From assembly GCF_026672425.1 (NCBI RefSeq), contig NZ_JAPPRC010000006.1, positions 744,001-808,000 of the forward strand: a stretch of 64,000 nucleotides of DNA, written 5' to 3'. The notes under the pieces were generated by a model. It was not told the DNA's origin, did no database searches, and saw nothing but the letters and a program-made list of their open reading frames with translations. Source of the stretch: Pannonibacter sp. SL95 (GTDB lineage Bacteria > Pseudomonadota > Alphaproteobacteria > Rhizobiales > Stappiaceae). Position 1 is the stretch's first letter; every line of letters begins with the position of its first letter. Shown piece by piece: positions 17,535 to 24,945 of this stretch. The position numbers were made by a program, and so were the translations under genes.

Positions 17535-18323
17535 ATGTCGCCAAGCATCATTCCGCCAAGCGCTTCTAAGAGAGCTTTTACGTGCCCTTCATGCAATGTT
17601 ACCGCACATCAAACATGGTATCGCGCCGCTGCACACACGATGGTCAATGCTATTACACTAGATCAACACCTCAGAAATCAATCAATCATAGATGCAAAGC
17701 AAAAACAAATTTACGACGATGTAATTGGCGAAAATAGAGCTAAGAGCCAGTGGATAGATCGGCCAATTCATCTTTTCAAATCTGATAGCCCCCTTGGGGA
17801 CGGGCGATCCGTAAAGCATCTGTCGTTTTCCAACTGCGAGCATTGCGGATCAGTGGCTGTATGGTACAAAAATTCAATTATATTTCCAAAGTATAGCGAA
17901 ATTCAGCCGCACCCTGACATGCCGAATGATGTAAAGGTTACATTTCTAGAGGCCGTCTCAGTACTTAAGACTTCTCCCCGCGCATCATCTGCACTTGCTC
18001 GACTGGGGCTTGAACAGCTATGTATTGCACTGGGCTTCAAGCAAAGTCGGCTTGATGAAAAAATAAAGGCTCTTGTTAAGTCAGGAATTTCGACCGACAC
18101 ACAGCAAATGCTTGATTATATACGATTAGCGGGAAATGACGCAGTTCATCCGGAACGCATTAATAGTGAAGATACCATAGAGAATTCGGAAATATTACTG
18201 CATTTCATTAATAGAATATGCCAAAGATTAATAACTGAACCCCGCGCGGCTGACGACTTGTATCAAAAAATCTCAGATAGGAGCAAAGCGGCCATCGAAA
18301 AGCGTGACTCGGCAGAAAGCTAA
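17535..18323 (+). CDS. DUF4145-domain protein, probable cargo gene
   Basis: The 262-residue protein starts at ATG 17535, eleven codons inside a longer frame, because an AAAGGA purine tract lies just upstream. It has two Cys pairs near the N-terminus (FTCPSCNVTA at about residue 15 and NCEHCGSVAVWY at about 105), suggesting a zinc ribbon, then the helical DUF4145 core (RASSALARLGLEQLCIALGF, LDYIRLAGNDAVHP). The gene is clearly more AT-rich than its neighbours, indicating separate origin. DUF4145 domains are often found in or near restriction and other phage-defence genes, so an anti-phage cargo role is a fair but unproven inference. Its TAA stop is the target of the IS5-family insertion. Confidence 0.75.
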   Translation: MSPSIIPPSASKRAFTCPSCNVTAHQTWYRAAAHTMVNAITLDQHLRNQSIIDAKQKQIYDDVIGENRAKSQWIDRPIHLFKSDSPLGDGRSVKHLSFSNCEHCGSVAVWYKNSIIFPKYSEIQPHPDMPNDVKVTFLEAVSVLKTSPRASSALARLGLEQLCIALGFKQSRLDEKIKALVKSGISTDTQQMLDYIRLAGNDAVHPERINSEDTIENSEILLHFINRICQRLITEPRAADDLYQKISDRSKAAIEKRDSAES

Positions 18324-19255
18324 GAGTCGGACTCGAAAAGCCTTCAACGATAACCGTACCTTGCAAGTCGCCTTGTGATCAGGCGAATGTGGGCGATGAT
18401 GATCCAAGCCTCTGATGAGGCGATGGACTTTTCGACATCCTTTGCCAATCTGCGGCATCTGCCGAGCCAGGCGAAGGTCCTTTCGACGACCCAGCGGCGC
18501 GGTAGGACTTCGAAGCCTTTCGCCTTGTCCGAGCGCTTGATGATCTCAACCGTCCAGCGCCCGATCTTCTTCAGCCGTCGCTTCAGCTTATCGCCCGCAT
18601 AGCCGCCATCGGCGAAGACGTGCAGCAACCACGGCCACCTGTGGCGGATGGATTTCAGCAGATCGGGAGCGCCATCGCGATCCTGGATATCGGCCCCATG
18701 CACCATGAGGCCAACCATCAGGCCGAGCGTATCGACGATGATGTGGCGCTTGCGGCCTTTGGTTTTCTTCCCCGCGTCATAGCCCCGGATACCGCCGCTT
18801 TCGGTGGTTTTGACGCTCTGGCTGTCGATGACACCGGCCGTCGGTGAGGCCTCTCTGCCCTCCAGTTCGCGGGCTTCCATAACCAGATGGTGGTTGATGC
18901 GTGACCACAGCCCCAACGCCCGCCATTCATAGAAATAGCGCTGGACGGTCGAGCACGGTGGAAAATCCTTCGGCAGCATGCGCCACTGGCAACCGGTCGT
19001 AGCGATGTAAAGCAGCGCGTTGACGACCTCACGCAAGTCCGTGGTCCGCGGGCGACCCAGGCGGCGGGGCATGGGCAGAAAAGGCTCAACCAGTGCCCAT
19101 TCCCGATCTGTCATGTCGCTTGCATAGCGTGCCGTCCGCCGGGCATAGTACCGACGGGTGATTTCGCTCCAGGCCATTCTGAACTCCATCGAATCTCGCA
19201 AATCCGAAGGAACCATAACCTGTTGAAATCACCCACCTCTTTTTGAGGCAGCCTC
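18324..19255. mobile_element. IS5-family insertion sequence (932 bp)
   Basis: The ends are imperfect inverted repeats: 18324-18340 (GAGTCGGACTCGAAAAG) matches the reverse complement of 19239-19255 at 13 of 17 positions. The element is flanked by TAA at 18321-18323 and 19256-19258, a three-base target duplication as in the IS1031/IS427-like part of the family. A single intact transposase gene fills it. The left TAA is also the stop codon of the DUF4145 gene. Confidence 0.85.
18344..19216 (-). CDS. IS5-family DDE transposase
   Basis: The 290-residue transposase is intact in one frame. It has the DUF4096-type N-terminal domain ([47 protein letters not shown]) and a DDE domain with Asp in [15 protein letters not shown], Asp in [12 protein letters not shown] and Glu in [18 protein letters not shown]. 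An in-frame ATG further in ([12 protein letters not shown]) is an alternative start. The gene reads opposite to the DUF4145 cargo gene and in the same direction as the satellite's main operon, and could affect transcription from terminase toward the small genes. Confidence 0.95.
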   Translation of the reverse strand: [290 protein letters not shown]

Positions 19256-19287
19256 TAAGAAATTCCTAGACTACGGGTGACACCATG

Positions 19288-20916
19288 TCACCCGTCAAGG
19301 AATTGCGCCAGGCACGCCGGAAGAAGCTCTTCCTCCTGACGCCCGCTGACGGCCAGCGCCATGGCGAGCGCGACAAGCCCGTCAATCCTGCCGTTTGCCT
19401 TGCTCTTATCGAGCTTTCGGTTGCCCGCCGGATCGCGCGTCACCACGGCATTGGTGGCGCACATTTTGAGCACGGGGTTGCCGCCGTGTCGCAGCAGGCC
19501 TTCCGCGACGCAGCGTTCCAGAAGGTCCACCGCAGGGGCCATATCGCGGAAGCCTTGGCCGAAGGGCTCCAGCGGCAGCCCCGCGCCCAGCAAGCTTAGC
19601 TCGCGCCGCAGGTCTTCGATACGCCAGCGGTCATAAGCCAGCTTCTGCAAATCGTACGTGCTCGCGGCCTCGGCAAGCTCATGCGCGACAAAGCCGGGGT
19701 CGATGGTCGCGCCAGGAATGAGCGTGATGTACCCCTGCCGCGCCCATAGATCGTACGGCACGCGGTCCTCTTCGCTGCGTTCTTTCACCGCCGCCTCGGG
19801 GAAGTAGAACCGCGACACCACATCGAACATGCGCCCTTCACCAGGGAACACCAGAACGAACGCCGTCAGGTCGCGGCCTGCCGACAGGTCGAGGCCGCCG
19901 AAACACGTGCGGCCCCGCAAGGCGGCAAGGTCCGGCGCGGTGCCGCATTTCTCCCATTCGACCTTGTGAATGAAGCGGGATACAGCGGCCACGCGCTGGT
20001 TCAGGATCAGGTTGCGGAAGGCGGATTCCTTTGACGGCACCAGGCGCGCCTGTGCCGCCTGCCGGGTCACATCGTCGAGGCTGCGGAAGTCACCAAGCGC
20101 CGGGTTTGCCGCCTCCCAGGTCTCCGGTTCCCACGGATCAGCATCAACCGGCGCGGCATAGAGCGTCAGATGGAAGGACGGGTCATCCACATCGCCCGCC
20201 TGCACCTTCAGCCCGTAGTCGATCAGCTCGGAAAACACGTGATGGTCCGCCGCTGCCTGCGTTGAAATGCACATCATCAGCGGGTTGTCGCGCGCGCCGG
20301 TGGCCGTATCCAGCGCGTCAAAAAGGTCGCGGTTCGGCGCGCTTCCAAGTTCGTCATAGACGACAAAGGACGGGCTTAGACCCATCTTCGATCCGGCATC
20401 CGCCGACAGGGCGGCATAGATCGAACCAGCGCCATCACCGAACAACACCTCGACCTGTTTGCTGTGCCGGATCACGTTCGCCCGGTCATCAAGCTCCGGA
20501 TGCGCTTGCAGGATCGCCGTCATCTCCTGAAACAGCTTGGCCGCCTGATCGCGTGTCAGCGCCGCCGAATACACCTCGCCACGCGGTTCGGCCTCCGGTC
20601 CCATCAGGTGACAAAGCGCCAGCCCGGCGGCCAGCTGCGTCTTGCCGTTCTTGCGGCCCATGGACAGCACCGCCGTCCGCACCGGCCGCCGCCCGTTTTC
20701 GTCCTCGGCATAGACTTCCTCAAGGAACGCGCGCTGCCAGGGGCGGATTTTCATCGTCGTCCCGGCAAGGCTGCCCGCCGTGATCGGCAGATCCTCGAGG
20801 AAGGCAATCACGCGGCCCGCCCGCGTCAGCCCAGGTTCCTCCCAGGGCTTCACCGTCCGAACGTCGATCTTGCCGCGTTCCGAAAGCGGCTTGGCCCCTA
20901 TGCCCCGGACAGCCAT
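19288..20916 (-). CDS. Phage terminase large subunit
   Basis: This 542-residue packaging motor has an N-terminal ATPase (about residues 60-260) with Walker A SMGRKNGKTQ near residue 85, a Walker B Asp-Glu in FVVYDELGSAPN near 190, and coupling motif CISTQAAADHH. The C-terminal nuclease shows FGGLDLSAGRDLTAF with metal-binding Asp residues and NGRIDGLVALAMALA near the end. It resembles the Terminase_1 type that accompanies HK97 heads. Its start overlaps the HNH gene stop by one base (TGATG). A small terminase is normally encoded next to it but none is recognised here. The IS lies just downstream. Confidence 0.95.
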   Translation of the reverse strand: MAVRGIGAKPLSERGKIDVRTVKPWEEPGLTRAGRVIAFLEDLPITAGSLAGTTMKIRPWQRAFLEEVYAEDENGRRPVRTAVLSMGRKNGKTQLAAGLALCHLMGPEAEPRGEVYSAALTRDQAAKLFQEMTAILQAHPELDDRANVIRHSKQVEVLFGDGAGSIYAALSADAGSKMGLSPSFVVYDELGSAPNRDLFDALDTATGARDNPLMMCISTQAAADHHVFSELIDYGLKVQAGDVDDPSFHLTLYAAPVDADPWEPETWEAANPALGDFRSLDDVTRQAAQARLVPSKESAFRNLILNQRVAAVSRFIHKVEWEKCGTAPDLAALRGRTCFGGLDLSAGRDLTAFVLVFPGEGRMFDVVSRFYFPEAAVKERSEEDRVPYDLWARQGYITLIPGATIDPGFVAHELAEAASTYDLQKLAYDRWRIEDLRRELSLLGAGLPLEPFGQGFRDMAPAVDLLERCVAEGLLRHGGNPVLKMCATNAVVTRDPAGNRKLDKSKANGRIDGLVALAMALAVSGRQEEELLPACLAQFLDG

Positions 20917-21359
20917 CAGGCAAACCCCAAATCATCAACGTTGTCAGAGGCTTCATCCAAGTTTCTGGACGAAACTAAGTGCGAAAGTGACTTCCCGGAC
21001 GGTATCCGGGCTTTCCCGTTCTGGTGATTTTGCCCGCCCCCGGCCCCCGTATGCCATTCGTCCGTGTCATCGAGCGGGTTGCCCTCAATGTCGAAGCCCT
21101 TCATGCGCCGCGCAAATGGCAGCGCGGTCTTGCGGTCAACGGCTGCGGTTTTGCTGTTGTGGCAGGGGATGCACATCGCGGTCAGCCCGTCGAGCGGCGG
21201 GAACGGATCGCCTCCGGCGTTGATGGCCACCTTGTGATCGACAACCGTCGCGGCCTTCACCACACCGCGCCGGGCGCACACTTCGCAGACGGGGCTTGCC
21301 GACAGCTTCGCAAGCCGCAGCCGCTTCCAGGTGGCAGTGTTGTAGGGCCAGCCGGGCAT
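20916..21359 (-). CDS. HNH endonuclease, phage packaging type
   Basis: The 147-residue product has the zinc-stabilised HNH pattern of phage packaging nucleases: CEVCARRG near residue 25, AATVVDHKVAINAGG with the catalytic His, and LTAMCIPCHNSKTA near 82. In HK97-like cos phages an HNH protein works with the terminase to cut cohesive ends, which supports cos-type packaging here. It lies directly upstream of the large terminase (one-base overlap) and one codon from the initiator gene. The C-terminal 45 residues are low-complexity and polar. The gene is intact. Confidence 0.9.
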   Translation of the reverse strand: MPGWPYNTATWKRLRLAKLSASPVCEVCARRGVVKAATVVDHKVAINAGGDPFPPLDGLTAMCIPCHNSKTAAVDRKTALPFARRMKGFDIEGNPLDDTDEWHTGAGGGQNHQNGKARIPSGKSLSHLVSSRNLDEASDNVDDLGFA

Positions 21360-22153
21360 CAGCTCACCCCTTCCCAGCCATCGGGCAGCGCCGCAGACGC
21401 CTGCCGGTCGAGTTCGTCGAAGATGTCCAGAGCGAACGGGAAGCCCAGCTTGCCGTTGATCCTCACTTCGACCGGCGGCCTTTTGCGAATCCGTTCGTGA
21501 ATGGCCGCAAGTGTCGGATAGCGCGGATCGTCAGTGGCGACGAAGTGCGCTTTCGGTTTGGGAAGTGGCTTCGGCTTGGAAGGTCCAGGTGCTGGCCTGC
21601 TGCGCTCCGGCAGGGCCTCGCGCGTGCCCGCGCCTTTGGTTTTTTTATTTATATTATTTATTCTAGTTAGGGGGCTGTTTTTGTCACCCTTTCGGGCAGG
21701 ATTTGTCACCCTTTCACGGTAGCTTTTGTCACCCTTTCGTTCCGGTTCACGGTAACTTTTGTCACCCTTTTCAGGTGCCTCGACAGGGGCAGGGCCATCG
21801 GTCGGCAGCGGTGCAACATCGGCATCGACGGGCTGGAACGTGTAGACATTGCAGCTCCCGCGACCGCTCCCCTTCTCAAGCGACAGGTAGCCACGCGCCA
21901 CCAGAGCCTTCAGGCCGCGTGTCACCGTCCGCTCGTTAAGGCCGGAGGCCTCGGCAAGGGTGGCGTGCGACGGCCAGGCGCGACCGTCCTGCGTGTTGAT
22001 GTAGCCGGACAGGACAACAGCGATCCTCAGATCAGACGGGGTCAGCTCAAGGTCCGTTGCGACCTTGCCGATCCAAGCCAACTTGTCGCTGTACTGGATT
22101 GTATGCACGGCGGACGGACCGCGTTCGCGCCGGAGAGGAAGCACGTTTGTCAT
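21359..22153 (-). CDS. Helix-turn-helix replication-initiator-like protein with internal origin
   Basis: The 264-residue protein has an N-terminal winged-HTH domain (about 20-110: IGKVATDLELTPSDLRIAVV, WPSHATLAEASGLNERTVTR, GLKALVARGYLSLEKGSGRG) of the HTH_36 type seen in initiators such as lambda O-like proteins. A hydrophilic linker (about 125-215) encodes KGDK repeats, NNINKKTK and a Pro/Lys stretch, and a small C-terminal domain follows. The linker DNA holds four iterons and an A/T tract, as lambda O contains ori. It is the first gene of the leftward operon inside attR and overlaps the HNH gene by one base. No helicase, primase or polymerase gene is present, so host or helper proteins would be needed. 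The replication role is inferred. Confidence 0.7.
   Translation of the reverse strand: MTNVLPLRRERGPSAVHTIQYSDKLAWIGKVATDLELTPSDLRIAVVLSGYINTQDGRAWPSHATLAEASGLNERTVTRGLKALVARGYLSLEKGSGRGSCNVYTFQPVDADVAPLPTDGPAPVEAPEKGDKSYREPERKGDKSYRERVTNPARKGDKNSPLTRINNINKKTKGAGTREALPERSRPAPGPSKPKPLPKPKAHFVATDDPRYPTLAAIHERIRKRPPVEVRINGKLGFPFALDIFDELDRQASAALPDGWEGVS
21640..21771. other. Candidate replication origin inside the initiator gene (four iterons plus A/T tract)
   Basis: Four copies of (A/T)TTTGTCACCCTTT occur at 21679-21693, 21701-21715, 21724-21738 and 21757-21771. Spacings are 22, 23 and 33 bp, close to whole helical turns. A 23-base run of only A and T (21640-21662) lies 16 bp from the first copy, in otherwise GC-rich DNA. 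Copy 2 is in a different reading frame from copies 1, 3 and 4 (it encodes RVTN instead of KGDK), so the repetition is conserved as DNA, not protein. Iterons beside an easily melted tract are standard origin architecture. Confidence 0.7.
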
Positions 22154-22184
22154 GCCGCCCCCCTTGCCGAAAGGGGCGCAAACC

Positions 22185-22233
22185 GGTTTGACAAAGCCCG
22201 GCTAAGCCATTGATTTTCCGTACCGGGTTTGAC
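22185..22233 (+). promoter_or_regulatory. Candidate integrase arm-type sites, right end
   Basis: GGTTTGAC occurs at 22185-22192 and 22226-22233, inside attR and in the same orientation as the two copies inside attL. The spacing of 41 bp is about four helical turns. The 22154-22279 gap must also hold the promoter of the leftward operon, but I cannot place it confidently. Confidence 0.45.
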
Positions 22234-22279
22234 AGCGCATTCGTGGGTAAGGTGTTGCCCTAGCTGGGATACGCGATGC

Positions 22280-22324
22280 TTGAAAATCCGCGTGTCGCTG
22301 GTTCGATTCCGGCTCTGGGCACCA
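22280..22324 (+). repeat. attR core, 45-bp repeat of tRNA-Phe 3' end
   Basis: This copy is identical to 11140-11184 but lacks the tRNA 5' half, so it is not a working tRNA. It marks the right end of the integrated element. Confidence 0.95.
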
Positions 22325-22502
22325 CTTCCCTTTTCCAGCATATCGCCATAAGTCTGCTCAGTCCTCACGGGTCTTGTAACCCTATGGGGATATTCACGTT
22401 TTTCGGCGGCCTCGCATCCGCGCCGATCCGTATCCGTCCATGTCATACCGTCCCCAACCGATGTTTTTACAGTAGCAAAACGCAGTAGGTCACGGCCTCG
22501 TG

Positions 22503-23040
22503 CTAGCACTTGACCTGCCACAGGATTATCAACCAGCGGCGGTCGGAGCCTCCAAAGGTTTTACTCGTTGTGGTGCAGTTATGGCATCGGACGATCGGCG
22601 GAGCTCGCGGGTTCCGCAGCCGACCATCCGTTTGCGTGACATTGGCCGGGTGGGCAGCCGGCGTGATGTATCCGACCGCCGAATGTGGCGCGCTGTGTTG
22701 AAGCCTGTGACCTAAGCCGTGATCTTGCCCGAGCGTCCTCAAAATCAGAGAAGAGCGTCTTGTTTCAGGGATCGCGGCGCATGCGACCTATGACACACTC
22801 CACTAGGCCGTTCTGCATGGGCTTTCCGGGCGCGATGTGGCGCCAGTCGACATCGTTGTCGTGGTATAAAGCCAACATAGCGTTGCACGCGCCCGGCGCT
22901 CGCGCGCGGACGGCCCTTCATCGCTGTGAGCGAGCCGGTGGTTTCAGTTGAGGCCCGCAGGCTTTCCTTCGCGATCGAGCTGAACTAACAGCCGCCGATA
23001 GTCGAAGCACTGCCGAGTGGAGCAATAGCTTGGGCCCCGC
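22503..23040 (-). pseudogene. Remnant of an IS3-family transposase (orfB)
   Basis: On the minus strand fragments in different frames match the retroviral-type integrase of IS3 elements. Near 23000 is FDYRRLLVQLDREGK, the N-terminal HTH-adjacent motif. Near 22890-22760 is ALYHDNDVDWRHIAPGKPMQ, then NGLVECVIGRMRRD, followed by a stop. In another frame near 22690-22600 is HSAVGYITPAAHPAN and RLRNP. The central catalytic Asp region is missing. Frameshifts, stops and an internal deletion make it inactive. The rest of 22325-23300 holds no gene I can support. The fossil marks the edge of the next accessory region. Confidence 0.75.
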
Positions 23041-23320
23041 GTCGCGGTCAGCATCTGCTGTGCGCTCTTCAAGCAGCAAAGCGGCACCGATCTGCCCACC
23101 GCCCCCGAGACCATCTCAATTCTGCTGTTGCTCGACACCCCCTCAACAGTAGCAGTCATCGCCCAAGACTGTTCAGCCGTCCCGTTGGACGCGGACGATA
23201 GATCGGACAGTTCCCTAGCGCACCGCACGACCAAGGCGCAATTAGAGCCAGAGAAACAATTCTAGGCTGAAAACGTGCTTGACGCCTACCTAGGCGTAGT
23301 GCATCTTACGCAAAGTTAGC

Positions 23321-23338
23321 ATTGTTAATAATGACAAT
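23321..23338. promoter_or_regulatory. Candidate operator before the metallopeptidase gene
   Basis: ATTGT (23321-23325) and ACAAT (23334-23338) form an interrupted dyad ending 14 bp before the ATG at 23353. An AGGA ribosome site is at 23344-23347. The dyad is short and AT-rich, so it is only a candidate. Confidence 0.25.
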
Positions 23339-23352
23339 TCTGTAGGATTGTT

Positions 23353-24499
23353 ATGCAGAATAGGTTTGAGTCGACAACAAAAGAATGGTTTAATTTCCAT
23401 AACATGGATGAAGAAATCGTCTTGGATTGTGTTTTATTGATTGAGCTCGGTTTTTTTCCTTTTGAGCTTGAAATTAATACTATGGTTTTGCAGGGGGGGG
23501 GGTATCGGCGCAAGCTGTCGGTCAATCGAGTCTGCGCTCTACAGTTTGGTTTGCCCCTCACTTTCGCGCGCCCTTGGCATTGAGCTCAGTTTGGTTGCAG
23601 AACTTGTTGGAGCGATCCGTTGGAGCAATGCTGGCTTAGGTGAGCTGCCTCACACAGTCGACCACGGCATCGGTGTGCCGCCAGAGATCCGAATGGGTTG
23701 GCAGGGCTCGGAAGCCGATCTGATGTGCCTCGCACATGAAGTGGCTCACGCAGTCCAGCTGCAGCTATCAGGCGGGTCTTTCATGCCCCCTATCGCTCGC
23801 GAAACCTGCGCCTTCCTAGGCGAACTCGCGCTCATTGATTGGGCAAGACGAGACCACAGCGCATTGGCCGCAAGGCTCTCGATGGTTTGGCGCGAGGAAA
23901 ACAAGAAGTACTTCAATGACGATTGCCGCCTGCTGAAAGGTGCCCTGACAGATCCCACAAGCACATACTCTTATCGGATGAACTATCCGCTGGCGCGCGC
24001 CGCCGCGGTTATGCTCTGGCAAGCTGGTTGTGACATCAAGCGGCTCTTCAGTGCTGGCGCGGGGGCAATGGCCCTTGTGCCGATATCCGCAATTGCGGAT
24101 GCCGCTGGACGGGCCCGAAACTATCTTCCAGCTTTCCCGCCATCGGGGACGGCGCAGAATACCGTTGATGCCTATCGCGCAATCGGTGTGATGGCCTTGC
24201 TCGACATCGATTTCCGAAAGGGTGAATCGGAACGGCGGGTCGGGGACTACTATGTAGCCCTGTTGTCGCACCTGCAGAACCGGACCGCCTTTGTGGCGCT
24301 AGATGCGTTACGCCGCCCGGTTGGCTATGCGACTTGGTGCAAGGCGGCAGGCGACAACACAGTAACCTTGACGCGTCAAGCGGCGCCGTTTGGTGACCAT
24401 CTGCTTTTGCAGACAGCTCTTGAGCGTCATCTGGGCCGGGACACAGATGTTCAGGCACACCACCCTCGCAGTTCGCGACAGGATCAAATGGCATGGTGA
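23353..24499 (+). pseudogene. M3-like zinc metallopeptidase gene, frameshifted at a G10 tract
   Basis: The frame from ATG 23353 (AGGA five bases upstream) reads MQNRFESTTKEWFNFHNMDE and continues to a run of ten G at 23493-23502. After the run the coding frame is +1. Removing one G, or adding two, joins both parts into about 381 residues. The second part has a zinc-peptidase motif HEVAH near residue 128 (LAHEVAHAVQLQLSGG) followed by PPIARETCAFLGELAL, whose Glu suits the third zinc ligand of M3-type oligoendopeptidases. The last seven bases overlap the acyltransferase gene, so it leads a coupled operon. It could process the exported peptide. As sequenced it is OFF; slippage, decay or a base-calling error at the tract are all possible. 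Confidence 0.7.
23493..23502 (+). repeat. Ten-G homopolymer within the metallopeptidase gene
   Basis: Ten consecutive G residues lie about 140 bp into the reading frame. Tracts of this length are prone to slipped-strand mispairing. The present length puts the downstream coding sequence out of frame; 9 or 12 G would restore it. Confidence 0.9.
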
Positions 24500-24945
24500 A
24501 CATCGATTACTATGCCAGCGCAGGGTATGCGCTCGAGCTGCTCGCACAGTCCGAATACCATAGGCAACGCGCTCTTGGTAATTACTTCCGAGTAGAGATC
24601 ATGCCTGCGCTCTGGCGCGGACAAGCGCGGTTCTATCTGACGCCAGAGGGCATTCCGACTGCGATGGTCACCTGGGCTTGGTTGAACATGGACGTTGAGC
24701 GCGACATCCATGCAACCGGGCGCGCCCTCAAGCGGGACGAATGGTGTTGCGGCGACCGGCTGTTCTTCAACGACTGGATCACCCCGTATGAAAACATCCG
24801 GGAGGTGTTGCACGACATGACCCACAACATCTTCCCAAGCGAGATCGCTACTAGCCTGCGCCGCAACGCGGATGGGACAGTTCGGCGCATCAGCCGCTGG
24901 ACAGGCGTGAACCTACGCAAGGCCCAAGAGGAGGCCCTGGCATGA
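24493..24945 (+). CDS. HlyC-type toxin-activating lysine acyltransferase
   Basis: Enzymes of this family move a fatty acyl group from acyl carrier protein to internal lysines of RTX toxins. The 150-residue product aligns by eye with HlyC: LLAQSEYHRQRALGNYF places the catalytic His at residue 23, the same number as in HlyC. MPALWRGQARFYLTPEGIPTAMVTWAWLN matches the central core, and GDRLFFNDWITPYEN carries the catalytic Asp at residue 94 (HlyC Asp92). No RTX toxin gene is nearby. The neighbours are a peptidase, a hydroxylase and a small Gly-rich protein with few lysines, so that small protein is the candidate substrate. It overlaps the upstream gene by seven bases and the next by four. Confidence 0.9.
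   Translation: MVNIDYYASAGYALELLAQSEYHRQRALGNYFRVEIMPALWRGQARFYLTPEGIPTAMVTWAWLNMDVERDIHATGRALKRDEWCCGDRLFFNDWITPYENIREVLHDMTHNIFPSEIATSLRRNADGTVRRISRWTGVNLRKAQEEALA

Larger units (their letters stand above)
11140..22324. mobile_element. Integrated capsid-forming phage satellite (cf-PICI-like), tRNA-Phe site
   Basis: The 11.2-kb element lies between 45-bp perfect repeats of the tRNA-Phe 3' end. Nearly all genes run leftward on the minus strand: initiator, HNH nuclease, large terminase, two small genes, MerR-like regulator, capsid, connector, prohead protease, portal, HTH protein and integrase. A divergent XRE regulator and a DUF4145 cargo gene read rightward, and an IS5-family element interrupts the right half. 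No tail tube, tape-measure, baseplate, holin or lysin gene is present, and no small terminase is recognised. Capsid and packaging genes without tails are the hallmark of capsid-forming satellites, which use a helper phage's tails. A decayed HK97-like prophage is the main alternative, but all morphogenesis genes present are intact and tightly packed. Confidence 0.85.

Noticed and set aside
22276-22324. Second tRNA-Phe gene
   Set aside because: Only the 3' part of the tRNA is present; the acceptor 5' strand, D-arm and half of the anticodon stem are missing. It is the attR copy.
11140-22324. Complete prophage or gene transfer agent
   Set aside because: No tail, tape-measure, baseplate or lysis genes are present, so not a complete phage. 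It has an integrase and perfect att repeats, which gene transfer agents lack.
22150-22521. 123-codon minus-strand frame at the right end of the satellite
   Set aside because: It reads through attR and the tRNA fragment with no good start inside the element; its overlap with the initiator start is probably chance.
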